A stretch of DNA of 64,000 nt from an uncultured Campylobacter sp. (GTDB taxonomy: Bacteria > Campylobacterota > Campylobacteria > Campylobacterales > Campylobacteraceae), in contig NZ_CALLWC010000054.1 in the NCBI RefSeq assembly GCF_938015785.1, positions 1 through 64,000 on the forward strand, read 5' to 3'. Numbering within the stretch: position 1 is the stretch's first letter; each line of letters starts with the position of its first letter. A program made the position numbers and the translations under genes. This document shows, piece by piece, positions 15,504 to 24,670 of the stretch. A model generated the notes under the pieces. That model had not been told where the DNA came from and made no database searches. It worked only from the letters and a program-made list of their open reading frames with translations.

Positions 15504-17744
15504 TTACATCAAATAGATCACCGGCACGATGGTCGGATATTTTTTGATCTTTCTAAAGATGTGTTTGCGCACGGCCTGGCGGATCTTGCCCTCCAGCGCC
15601 CAGTGATCGAGCAGAATTTCATCTTTTAAATTTGCCAAAAACTGCTCGATGATGCCCTGCATCTCTTTGGTAAAGTGCGCCGTTTGGTTCTCTGCGACGA
15701 GTCCGTAAGTGATGACGCGCGTCTGAATGAGCCTCTTTTCGTTTTTGTCGATCTGCGCGATGATGACCGCGACGCCCGCATCGGCTAAATTTTGGCGGTG
15801 CTTGACGATCTCGTCGGAGATCTGTTTGTTGATCTGGTTGTCAATGAAGACCTTGCCCGTCTTGACGGTCTTGACGCGCTTTAGATATTTTTCGCAAACC
15901 TCCATCTGATCGCCATCGTTCATCAGATAGATATTTTTCTCCTCGATGCCGCACTCCATCGCAGTCTCTTTGTGCTTTACGATGTGATTATACTCGCCGT
16001 GCACGGGTAGGAAAAATTTTGGCTTTATCAAGCGCAGCATGAGTTTTTGCTCCTCGATCGAGGCGTGCCCGCTTACGTGTATCTCGCTGAAGTCCTGATA
16101 CGCGACCTTTGCGCCGCTTTTTAGCAGGTAGTTAAGCACGGTCGATACGCTGCTTTCATTGCCCGGGATCGCCTTGGCGCTGATGATTACCTGATCGGTG
16201 GATTTGATCTTGATATATTTGTGCTCGTCCGTCGCCATGCGATACAGCGCGCTCATCGTCTCTCCCTGCGAGCCGGTAGTAACGATTAAAACCTCATTAT
16301 CGGGGTATTTGGAGACCTGATCGGCATCGACAAAGATCTTTTTGTCTAAATTTACATATCCAAGCTCCATCGCGGTAAATAAATTTCGCTCCATGCTTCG
16401 TCCGATGACGCAGACCTTGCGGCCGTATTTTACGCCGCGCTCAATAGCCTGATAGACGCGGTGGATGTTTGAGCTGAAGGTACTCATTATCACTCGCCCC
16501 TTACAGCTTGAGAATATCATATCAAAGGTCTTACCTACCGAGCTTTCAGACTTTGTGATCCCCTCTTTGTGCGAGTTTGTGCTATCGCTCATCAAAAGCA
16601 TAACTCCGCGATCGCCGTAATAAGCTAGGCGGTTCAGATCGGTCGGATAGCCGTCGATCGGCGTGTGATCGATCTTAAAATCGCCCGTATGGATGATCGT
16701 GCCCGCTTTCGTTGTGATTGCAAGCGCGCTTGCATCGATAATCGAGTGCGTTATGTGGATAAACTCGACCTCAAAATCACCGATCTGATAAAGCTGGCGC
16801 TTCTGCACGGGGCGGAAGTAGCTGCGTTCGGCTTTAAGGCCGTGCTCTTCAAATTTATTGCTTATCATCCCCAAAGGAAGCGGCGTGGCATAGATCGGGA
16901 ATTGAAATTCTTTGAAAAAATATGGCATCGCTCCGATATGATCCTCATGCGCGTGCGTGATAATTATGCCCTTGATCTTGTTTTTTATCTTGCGAACATA
17001 ATCGAAGTCGGGGATTAAAATGTCCACGCCAAGCATACTCTCCTCTGGAAAGCTCATGCCCACATCGACGATGATCGCACTCGTATTGGTCTCAAAAACG
17101 GTCATATTCGCGCCGATCTCGCCCAGTCCGCCAAGCGGCGTGATACGCACCGTCTCATCGCTGCGATTAGCGTCTTTAAGCGGGTGCAGGCGCTCCTCGT
17201 GGATCAGCTTATTTTGCGCGATTGCCTCTTCCATCGCCTTTTGCCACGGCTCGTTGCCCGTGAGACTCTTTGGCATATTTGAGCGCTTTTTATGCTTTTT
17301 CTTTTTCTGCGAATCCGAAGAGTTCGTATCGTCTGCGGCGCTAGAATTTGCGCCTTTTGCGCTGCTGCTATTTGATTTTGCACGGCCGTCGCGGTTTAAA
17401 TTTGAACCGCTCGCGCCGTTTTCGTTGCTTCTTGGATATGCACCGCCGAAATGCGCACCGCTCGCGCCGTTTGAATGCGTAGCATTTAAACCGCCATTTG
17501 ACGCGCCACCCACAGAATTTGATCCGTTGCGAGAGCCGTTTTTTGAACCCTTTGAACGAGCGGAATTTTGCCCGTTTTTCGCGCCTTTATTTTTGCGGAA
17601 GCCGTTTTCATGCTCGTCGCCAAATTCCGCGCCGCCTGCAGAGCCCTCACTCGCGATAGATTTTTTTAGATTTTCCTTGCGTTTTTTGTAGCGATTGCTT
17701 TTTTTGAGTCGTTCGACGCCGTTTTCATTTCTGTTTTCTTCCAT
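15504..17744 (-). CDS. rnj: Ribonuclease J with long disordered N-terminus
   Basis: 746 residues. From about residue 200 on it is a metallo-beta-lactamase/beta-CASP nuclease with THAHEDHIGAMPYF, HTGDFKID, SDSTNSH and PVHGEYNH, the metal and catalytic motifs of RNase J, the main 5'-to-3' exonuclease of epsilonproteobacteria. The first ~190 residues are low complexity (Asn, Gly, Ser, Lys; several NGASG units). H. pylori RNase J also has a disordered N-terminal extension that helps oligomerisation and RhpA binding, but this one is longer and more repetitive. The gene overlaps rsmA by 20 bases. Confidence 0.93.
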   Translation of the reverse strand: MEENRNENGVERLKKSNRYKKRKENLKKSIASEGSAGGAEFGDEHENGFRKNKGAKNGQNSARSKGSKNGSRNGSNSVGGASNGGLNATHSNGASGAHFGGAYPRSNENGASGSNLNRDGRAKSNSSSAKGANSSAADDTNSSDSQKKKKHKKRSNMPKSLTGNEPWQKAMEEAIAQNKLIHEERLHPLKDANRSDETVRITPLGGLGEIGANMTVFETNTSAIIVDVGMSFPEESMLGVDILIPDFDYVRKIKNKIKGIIITHAHEDHIGAMPYFFKEFQFPIYATPLPLGMISNKFEEHGLKAERSYFRPVQKRQLYQIGDFEVEFIHITHSIIDASALAITTKAGTIIHTGDFKIDHTPIDGYPTDLNRLAYYGDRGVMLLMSDSTNSHKEGITKSESSVGKTFDMIFSSCKGRVIMSTFSSNIHRVYQAIERGVKYGRKVCVIGRSMERNLFTAMELGYVNLDKKIFVDADQVSKYPDNEVLIVTTGSQGETMSALYRMATDEHKYIKIKSTDQVIISAKAIPGNESSVSTVLNYLLKSGAKVAYQDFSEIHVSGHASIEEQKLMLRLIKPKFFLPVHGEYNHIVKHKETAMECGIEEKNIYLMNDGDQMEVCEKYLKRVKTVKTGKVFIDNQINKQISDEIVKHRQNLADAGVAVIIAQIDKNEKRLIQTRVITYGLVAENQTAHFTKEMQGIIEQFLANLKDEILLDHWALEGKIRQAVRKHIFRKIKKYPTIVPVIYLM

Positions 17745-18585
17745 CTTTTGCCTTTAAATTTTTAAAAATTTCTAAAAAAAGGGTGGAATTTAACTCGTGC
17801 GCCCGAACTGTGGGCGGAATTTTCAAATTTAAAAAGATCTCTTCGGCTAAGCCTCCATCAAATTTTGCGCTTAAATTTTTAATAAGCGTCTTTCGCGGCG
17901 CACTGAAAGATACGCGCAAAAAGCTTTTAAATTTCTCGTATTCATCGAGATTTTGGAGCTGAGCGCAACTTTTTACGCCGAGGCTCTCCGCGCTTTCCTC
18001 GGCACCGGGCTTGAAATTTTTGCCCTTTACGAGCCTGATCACCGACGAAGTTACCTTCGGCGCAGGCTCGAAGCAGCCAGGCTCAACGTCGAATAGAAGC
18101 TCGCAACCGCCCGCAAGATCCGCCAGGATCGAAAGAGCGCTAAAATCGCTCTGCCCGGCTCTAGCGCAGAATTTTAAAGCGACCTCCTTTTGGATCATCA
18201 CCAAAAATCCGCTGCACAACTCATCGTCGATCGCCTGCAAAATCATCTTTGTAGCGACGTAGTAGGGCAAATTTGCGACCAAAAAATATTCGCCGCAGCT
18301 AAGACCCCGCTGCTGCCAAATCCGCAAAGCATCGCCCAAAACGAGCTCAAGCTCGCCGCTAGCAATCTGCTGCGCAAATTTAGCGCTTAAAATTTGATAT
18401 AAATCTTCATCTATCTCGAAACTTTTTAATCTGTAAAATTCCAAAAGCTTGCGAGTTAAATCACCTAAGCCAGCCCCGATTTCAACGACATTCTGTACGC
18501 TCTCGGGAATCGCTTGGATGATCTTGCTTAAAACGGCTTCGTCTTTTAAAAAATTTTGCCCGAACTCTTTTTTCGCCCTAATCAT
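17725..18585 (-). CDS. rsmA: 16S rRNA dimethyladenosine transferase RsmA (KsgA)
   Basis: 286 residues. The SAM-binding motif VEIGAGLGDLTRKLL, catalytic NLPYYV, and N-terminal KKEFGQNFL are all diagnostic. It dimethylates A1518 and A1519 of 16S rRNA late in small-subunit assembly. It lies directly before rnj with overlap, the arrangement also seen in C. jejuni and H. pylori. Confidence 0.94.
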   Translation of the reverse strand: MIRAKKEFGQNFLKDEAVLSKIIQAIPESVQNVVEIGAGLGDLTRKLLEFYRLKSFEIDEDLYQILSAKFAQQIASGELELVLGDALRIWQQRGLSCGEYFLVANLPYYVATKMILQAIDDELCSGFLVMIQKEVALKFCARAGQSDFSALSILADLAGGCELLFDVEPGCFEPAPKVTSSVIRLVKGKNFKPGAEESAESLGVKSCAQLQNLDEYEKFKSFLRVSFSAPRKTLIKNLSAKFDGGLAEEIFLNLKIPPTVRAHELNSTLFLEIFKNLKAKDGRKQK

Positions 18586-18675
18586 CGCGAGAGTCTAGCC
18601 AAATTTTACTTATAAAGTCATTATGTTAAGTAAAATTTGGCTAAAATCATAAAAATTTTATTCCGAAGGGCTACT

Positions 18676-19563
18676 TTGAATAGATTCGCAAAACGCATAA
18701 TCCCGTGCCTAGACGTCAAAGACGGACGCGTGGTAAAGGGCGTAAATTTCGTAGGTCTCGTGGACGCGGGCGATCCGGTCGAGATAGCCAAACGCTACAA
18801 CGAGGAGGGCGCGGACGAGCTGTGCTTCCTCGATATCACGGCGTCGCACCTTGAGCGCGATACGATAGTGGATGTCGTGGAGCGGGTCGCGCGCGAGCTT
18901 TTTATCCCGCTAACAGTAGGCGGCGGTATCCGTACGATCGACGATATCTCGCGCCTATTAAACGTCGGATGCGACAAAATCAGCCTCAACTCAGCCGCGA
19001 TAAAAAATCCAAATTTGATAGACGAAGCGGCAAATAAATTTGGCTCGCAGTGCGTCGTGATCGCGATCGACGCAAAACGAAATTCTAGTGAAATTTCGCG
19101 CGGTAATTTATATGTCGCGGCGAGGAATTTGAACGTAAATTTACGCAATGAAGCACAAAATTTTGGAGAGACTTCACGCAGCTCGCAGGATGAAATTTTA
19201 ACTGGGAACGGCGAGCCTTGCGGCTATAGTGTGTTTATAAACGGCGGTAGGCTGGATACCGGCAGGGATGCGCTTGCTTGGGCGAAAGAGGCGCAGGAGC
19301 GCGGTGCGGGCGAAATTTTGCTCACGTCGATGGACTGCGACGGCGTTAAAAACGGCTTTGAGCTAAATTTGACGCGGATTTTTAGCGCGCTTGATATCCC
19401 TGTGATCGCAAGCGGCGGTGCGGGTAAAATGGAGCACTTTAAAGACGCATTTTTAGCGGGCGCGGACGCATGCCTGGCGGCATCGATTTTTCACTTCAGA
19501 GAAATCGAAATCAAGGCACTAAAAGCGTATTTGCGAGAACAAAATATTGAAGTGAGACTGTAA
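18676..19563 (+). CDS. hisF: Imidazole glycerol phosphate synthase HisF with inserted segment
   Basis: 296 residues from a TTG start (LNRFAKRIIPCLDV) with GAAGG six bases upstream; an upstream in-frame TTG would add 13 residues not found in the family. HisF makes the imidazole ring with HisH. The (beta/alpha)8 barrel motifs are all present: catalytic D13 in CLDVKDGRVVKG, GGGIRT, D132 in IDAKR, LLTSMDCDG, and SGGAGKMEHF. The family is about 250-255 residues long; the extra ~45 lie between IDAKR and YSVFINGG (about 136-180, bases 19081-19215). The insert is polar, low-complexity and encoded by RAATTY-rich DNA. It falls in a loop near the active-site face. Confidence 0.93.
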   Translation: MNRFAKRIIPCLDVKDGRVVKGVNFVGLVDAGDPVEIAKRYNEEGADELCFLDITASHLERDTIVDVVERVARELFIPLTVGGGIRTIDDISRLLNVGCDKISLNSAAIKNPNLIDEAANKFGSQCVVIAIDAKRNSSEISRGNLYVAARNLNVNLRNEAQNFGETSRSSQDEILTGNGEPCGYSVFINGGRLDTGRDALAWAKEAQERGAGEILLTSMDCDGVKNGFELNLTRIFSALDIPVIASGGAGKMEHFKDAFLAGADACLAASIFHFREIEIKALKAYLREQNIEVRL

Positions 19564-19916
19564 ATTTAGTCAGGTTTATACCGTGGGGTTAAAACTTAGC
19601 AGTCAAAGCGACTAAACAATTAATTTTATTTCAGCCCTTCGTTATCTTGCAAGTTTTTTGACAAGTATTATTTTGCTTAGGTAAAATTTATTCGTTTTAG
19701 CTAAATCATAAGCTTTTTTAAATACCTTTCCATCTTCTACTCGCCACCTGCGCTGCTACCATTATGGGAAGATAAGGGTACAGCTCTCATAGATATTTAC
19801 TCGATTTATTTTAATTTCATCTGATACTTTACGACGAAAAAATTTCAAAATTTAGCTTTAAATTTATCGTCATTTTGCTATGATTAGTGAAAAATAATGA
19901 AAGCGTGAATGCGTAA
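19564..19916. other. Intergenic, no feature recognised
   Basis: 353 bases between hisF and the nucleosidase-like gene, AT-rich toward the right. I see no gene, hairpin terminator or RNA structure. Confidence 0.5.
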
Positions 19917-20462
19917 ATGATAATCTCTGCCGGACGAAATGAAATTTTTGATTTTGCCCTGCCTATGGGTGTAGGGCTAGTGGATATGAGTATAAATTTG
20001 ACTAAATTTTTATGCGAAAATAGGCAAAGCTTGCCGAGTGAAATCATTTTCGTGGGTTCTGCGGGGCTATATAAAGAAGGTAAAATTCTAAAAATTTATG
20101 AAAGCAGATCGGCTGCAAACTGCGAGATATCGGCGCTTTATGAGCTTTCATACTCTCCAATTAACTATGAAATTCTAGCTAGGAATTCTGCCAATGTTTC
20201 ATATGAAACAATAACTAATAGCTCAAATTTTATCACGACCGATAAAAAATCCGCATTAAAATTCTTTGAGCGAGGTTATTTTTTAGAAAATATGGAATTT
20301 TTTGCGGTTCTCAAGGTAGCACAAAAATTTCAAATTCCCGCTTACGGAATTTTTTGTGCGACGAATTTTTGTGATTCAAATGCTCACACGGATTTTTTAA
20401 AAAATCACGCCGCTGCAAAAGAAAATTTAACTAAATATCTAAAAACTAAGGCATTAATTTGA
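19917..20462 (+). CDS. Purine nucleoside phosphorylase / MTA-SAH nucleosidase-like protein
   Basis: 181 residues, short for the PNP_UDP family (about 230). The opening resembles the family (MIISAGR then GVGLVDM), and SEIIFVGSAGLY recalls the phosphate/ribose-binding strand. The usual catalytic Glu/Asp pattern near the C-terminus is not clear, so activity is uncertain. It overlaps the rlmN start by four bases, so the two are cotranscribed. Confidence 0.55.
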   Translation: MIISAGRNEIFDFALPMGVGLVDMSINLTKFLCENRQSLPSEIIFVGSAGLYKEGKILKIYESRSAANCEISALYELSYSPINYEILARNSANVSYETITNSSNFITTDKKSALKFFERGYFLENMEFFAVLKVAQKFQIPAYGIFCATNFCDSNAHTDFLKNHAAAKENLTKYLKTKALI

Positions 20463-21568
20463 AAAATATCTTTGATTTTACAATGAAAGAGCTTGAAAAT
20501 TTCGTCGAACCAAAATTTAGAGCCAAACAAATTTACGAATGGATTTACAAAAAGAATGTAGATGACTTTGCACTAATGCTAAATCTACCAAAAGAGATCC
20601 GTCAAGGTTTAGCTCAAAATTTTTATTTAGACCCGCTTAAATGTATCAGATCCGAAACAAGTAGCGATGGCAGTATCAAATACCTTTTCGCTCTCAAAGA
20701 CGGCAAGACGATAGAAAGTGTCCTGCTACCGATGAAGGATGAGCTGAGAGATGAAAACGAAAAAATTATAAGACACGCGCGCTACTCAATCTGTGTAAGT
20801 TCACAAGTGGGTTGCAAAATCGGCTGTAGCTTCTGCTTGACAGCAAAAAGTGGTTTCGTACGGAATTTAGCTCCAGGCGAAATCGTGGCTCAAATTTGGC
20901 TCATCAAGAAAATAAACGCGATCCCGTACGAGCGCCGCGTCAATGTCGTATATATGGGAATGGGCGAACCGCTTAATAACCTAGACAACGTTGCCAAAGC
21001 CGTGCGAATTTTAAAAGAAAACGACGGACTCGCAATAGCGCCGCGTCGCCAAACGATAAGTACAAGCGGACTTTCTACGCAGATAAAAAAGCTTGGCGAA
21101 ATGGATCTTGGCGTACTACTCGCAATCTCACTGCATGCAGTGGATGACGAACTGCGTGAAAAACTAATGCCGATAAATCGCGCCTACAATATCGCATCGA
21201 TCATGCAGGCGGTGCGCGAGTTCCCAATCGATCTGCGAAAGCGCGTGATGTTTGAATACCTAATGATCGATGGGGTAAATGACCGCTCAAGCGATGCCAA
21301 AACGCTAGTGAAGCTTCTGCACGGCATCCGCGCAAAAGTAAATCTGATCTATTTTAATCCGCACGAAGGCTCGAGCTTTGGCAGACCAAGCCCTGAAAAT
21401 ATGATAAAATTTCAAGACTATCTATGCGCGCACGGCATTACTTGCACGATCCGCCAGAGCAAGGGGCTAGATATCAGTGCAGCGTGCGGACAGCTCAAGC
21501 AAAGAAACGAGCAAGATAAAATTCTGGCTCAAAGTGGTATCAGTGCCGATAAAATTTCGAACAAGTAG
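20459..21568 (+). CDS. rlmN: 23S rRNA/tRNA adenine C2-methyltransferase RlmN
   Basis: 369 residues from a TTG start (LKNIFDFTMKELENF). A radical SAM enzyme: CKIGCSFC binds the 4Fe-4S cluster, VVYMGMGEPLNN and STSGLSTQI are RlmN hallmarks, and IRQSKGLDISAACGQL near the end holds the catalytic cysteine. It methylates A2503 of 23S rRNA and A37 of some tRNAs. Confidence 0.95.
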   Translation: MKNIFDFTMKELENFVEPKFRAKQIYEWIYKKNVDDFALMLNLPKEIRQGLAQNFYLDPLKCIRSETSSDGSIKYLFALKDGKTIESVLLPMKDELRDENEKIIRHARYSICVSSQVGCKIGCSFCLTAKSGFVRNLAPGEIVAQIWLIKKINAIPYERRVNVVYMGMGEPLNNLDNVAKAVRILKENDGLAIAPRRQTISTSGLSTQIKKLGEMDLGVLLAISLHAVDDELREKLMPINRAYNIASIMQAVREFPIDLRKRVMFEYLMIDGVNDRSSDAKTLVKLLHGIRAKVNLIYFNPHEGSSFGRPSPENMIKFQDYLCAHGITCTIRQSKGLDISAACGQLKQRNEQDKILAQSGISADKISNK

Positions 21569-21635
21569 AGGAAAAATTCGGTGATTATTTTCAGATCATA
21601 AGGCAGATCAGTAAAAAATTTATAACGGAGTAGCA

Positions 21636-22535
21636 ATGGACGCGCAAAAAATAATGGAAGAGATCGGCGTTTTCTTAGATAGATCGCTGCTTAAAAAATC
21701 CTAGATTACAAAGGCGGAAATTATTCGCTTTATCGAGGCAAAATGGGTGGAGGCGGACGATGAGAAATACCGCATCTGCGCCTCATACATCTACGCGGCG
21801 CGCATGGTGAATGAGTACAAATGGGCGGGCGACACCCCAAATATGCTGCGCTGGCTAGGCGAGATGGACAAGCACGCGAGAAGTAATGAAAATCCGCCCT
21901 ACGTGAGCGATTATTATAAAGGCGAATGCTGCCTCGAGTGCGGAGCAGAGCAGGAGGCGCTTAAATTTTTGTGCAAAAGTTACGAAGCGATTGAGGAGTA
22001 TCTTTTCATCCGCAGCCCAAAGGTCGCGGAGTTTTTTAATGCACATCTTGCGGAGCCTAAAATTTTGTCTAAATTTGAAGATGAGGAATACGAGGACTTA
22101 AGCTTTCCGCTGCGACTGGAGTATTTCGGTAAAGCTTTAGAGCAAGAGGGCGAGTTTCGCTGCGCGTTTTTAGATGAAGACGGCGAGGAGACGGACGAGC
22201 CAAGCCAGGCGCAATCGGACGCACTAGAGTTTCTAAAGCAAAATCAGGAAGAAATTTTAACGGGCGTCTTAGCTGAAATTTTAAAAAACTACCCAAAATG
22301 GCAGAAAGTTTATGACTATTCGAACGAGACGAAAAGCGATTTCATGCCAGGCATCAGCACGCCACAGAAGCTTAGTGAACTATTGGAGCTGCAAAATATC
22401 TATATCCTAGACGGCGCGAAAATCGGCTTTCAGTTTAGCTGCTCGTGGGATATAGAACATGGCTTGGGCGTGATGACGCGCAAAGGCAAGGTCATAAATA
22501 TCGGCGAAGTGGGAGTAGCGTTTATGGCTATTTGA
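21636..22535 (+). pseudogene. DUF6985-like protein interrupted by an amber codon
   Basis: An ATG at 21636 (MDAQKIMEEIGVFLDRSLLKKS) with a site at GGAG reads 22 codons to a TAG at 21702-21704, and the same frame then continues without interruption to 22535 (ITKAEIIRFIEAKW...). The two parts look like one protein of about 300 residues; an ATG at 21747 could still give a 262-residue product. The C-terminal part (SCSWDIEHGLGVMTRKG...IGEVGVAF) resembles DUF6985, a domain often found in immunity-like proteins. Function unknown; the nonsense codon suggests decay or suppression. Confidence 0.6.
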
Positions 22536-23206
22536 ATTTAGTTTAAAATTGTTTATTTGAAACTTCGCGTAAGTTGCGAAATTATGACGATTATAGAGCA
22601 TAAATACACATTTAGCTACATGCTTTATGGCAATCGGATCCGCGTTTATATAAATTTAGCCGCGTGCGATAGCAGCCAAAAATTATTTTCCTAAATTCTA
22701 ATTTTATTAGAAGAGATTTTAAAGCAGAATTTTTCAAAGTTCTAAAAGGCCACTCAATAAAATCAAGAATTTAAACCAAAATAAAAGACTTATCAGAATG
22801 ATTAGGTTAACGCGCCGCATAAAAGAAATTTGTCCTAGCACTATAGATTGCGGCAAAGCAAGTAATTGCTAAAATTTTAAAATTTTATGGTATATCGTAA
22901 GGCGTAAAAAACTAATAAAATTTAAAAACAAAACGTGCTTACAATAAATGTACGTCTAGGCGCCTTATCATTGTAGTAAAATTTATTATTCTACCTTCCG
23001 CCTTGCGCTTTAGCAAATATAATTAGATTTGACTTATTTGATTTATAACGCACGCTATATTTGACCTTTTAACAAATCTCATTAAAAGCTACACAAAAAT
23101 TCCAAGAAATTTTATACACACCAAGCTTCTAAATACGCGCACAAAATAAATTCTTATCTTAAAAATTTATCTGATCCGCCAAAGCATCCAGATTTTATTG
23201 AGTTAC
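22536..23206. other. Intergenic, AT-rich, no gene recognised
   Basis: 671 bases without a supported gene, RNA or clear terminator. It contains scattered RAATTY words and may be decayed sequence. Confidence 0.5.
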
Positions 23207-24595
23207 CTAAATTTTACCGATTTTCGCGAGATTATAAAACTCTCTTGCGGCGTCAAATTCGCTTTTTATCTCGTATCGTTCGCCGCCTAGTTCAAAGCGA
23301 ATTACATTCGCGTGCAGCAACAATCTCGGCGCTCCCGTCGTTCTGATCCGCTCCGTCTCATCCATTTTTTTATCCAATATCCGCTCCGCTTGCTCTCGCG
23401 AAAGCCCATACAGCGGCTCTCCCAATATCGGCGCACCCGCGGCAAATAGATGCAGCCTGATCTGATGCTGCCTACCCGTCAGCGGATAGCACTCGATCAG
23501 GCTAGCGTCTATGTCCGAGAAATATCGCAGCGGGCGTATCAGCGTGATCGCCTCCTTACCGTCGCGCGATATTTTCATACGAATTTTAAGATCGGCAAAC
23601 TCGTCGCTAGGAGCGATCGGAGCATCAATCACAAACCCCTCAAAATCCTTTAAAAATTTCAGTTTTTCGCTAAATTTTGCGTATTTTGCAGGCTCAAATT
23701 TTTTCAAATTTACACAGCCTGTAGAAGTAGCCAGCATAGATTTAGCCGCAGATAAGGCGCAAGGTTTATGTCCGTTATCCGCGCTACTCATCGCGATAGC
23801 GGGTTTAAGCTTATCACTCACGCCGCAGGATAAGGCATCAAATTTAAATCCGCTGCCAACATCGCCAGTAGGAGCGCCAGATTTAAATTTAGCCTGCGCG
23901 CCGCCAGATAGAGTGCTGCGCCATAATCTCCTACTCGCACTATTAGACAAGATATTAAATCCAAATTTATTGCCTACTCCTTTTAGAGCTAGTGTATCGC
24001 GCAGATCCGACACGTTATCTGGTAAACTCACAGCATCGTCCGCAAATTTTGATCCGCAAATTTCATACGAACCTAGCGCATAGCAATTCTCTATCTCGCC
24101 ATTGCAAGCAGCACTTTGCAAATCCCCTCGTACGAGCGCTAGATAGCTTTTCATCACCCTACGCTGTTCGAAGCACTCTTTAAGCTCGCGTGCCGCGTCT
24201 TTATCCTTAGCGACGATAAGAATTCCGCTGGTTTCTAAATCAAGCCTGTGCGCCACGCACGCGTCCTGCCCGTATAGCGACCAGATCTCGTCATACATAT
24301 TATAAGGCGAGTTGCGTCCGCTCGGATGGCTTAAAATTCCACTCGGCTTGTCAAATGCCGCAAACGCATCGCACTCAAAGATCGGCTTCAGTCCGCGCGG
24401 CTCGCATTTGTAATCGATCAAAAAAATTTCTCCGCGAGCAACGGAATTTTTATGCAAATTTTGATCCTCTGCATCGGTTACGCGATGCTTGTCACAGATG
24501 CGCTGCGCGGATTTCATATCGTACCCGAGGCTAAGCAGAATTTCGTAAATTTTGCGTCCCTCAAAGCTTCCCAGGCTTCTTTTCTCATAACCCAT
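23207..24595 (-). CDS. RluA-family pseudouridine synthase with large insertion
   Basis: 462 residues; the family usually has about 300. The catalytic motif AHRLDLETSGILIVAK (Asp at about 119) and the later ECYPLTGRQHQIRLHL are intact, and an S4-like N-terminal part is recognisable. Between SYLALVRGDL and EGFVIDAPI (residues ~160-318, bases 23642-24118) there is a stretch of about 158 residues rich in Ala, Ser, Gly, Lys and Phe with no recognisable fold. It should be an RNA pseudouridine synthase of RluA/RluD type with an unknown target. Whether the insert is spliced in by repeat expansion or capture is unknown. Confidence 0.85.
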   Translation of the reverse strand: MGYEKRSLGSFEGRKIYEILLSLGYDMKSAQRICDKHRVTDAEDQNLHKNSVARGEIFLIDYKCEPRGLKPIFECDAFAAFDKPSGILSHPSGRNSPYNMYDEIWSLYGQDACVAHRLDLETSGILIVAKDKDAARELKECFEQRRVMKSYLALVRGDLQSAACNGEIENCYALGSYEICGSKFADDAVSLPDNVSDLRDTLALKGVGNKFGFNILSNSASRRLWRSTLSGGAQAKFKSGAPTGDVGSGFKFDALSCGVSDKLKPAIAMSSADNGHKPCALSAAKSMLATSTGCVNLKKFEPAKYAKFSEKLKFLKDFEGFVIDAPIAPSDEFADLKIRMKISRDGKEAITLIRPLRYFSDIDASLIECYPLTGRQHQIRLHLFAAGAPILGEPLYGLSREQAERILDKKMDETERIRTTGAPRLLLHANVIRFELGGERYEIKSEFDAAREFYNLAKIGKI

Positions 24596-24670
24596 ATTAA
24601 ACTTTCAGCCCCATTTTTATATAATTTTTGCCATCATTATACAAGAAATTCTAACCGAAAGGCTACTAAA

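Noticed and set aside
17020..17691. Long plus-strand frame of 223 codons opposite the start of rnj
   Set aside because: It is the antisense of the repetitive N-terminus of RNase J; composition (Phe, Pro, Ala repeats) reflects the other strand.
23511..24083. 190-codon frame opposite the RluA-type insertion
   Set aside because: Antisense shadow of the low-complexity insertion. I considered that the insertion DNA is an overlapping gene, but no ribosome-binding site or family supports it.
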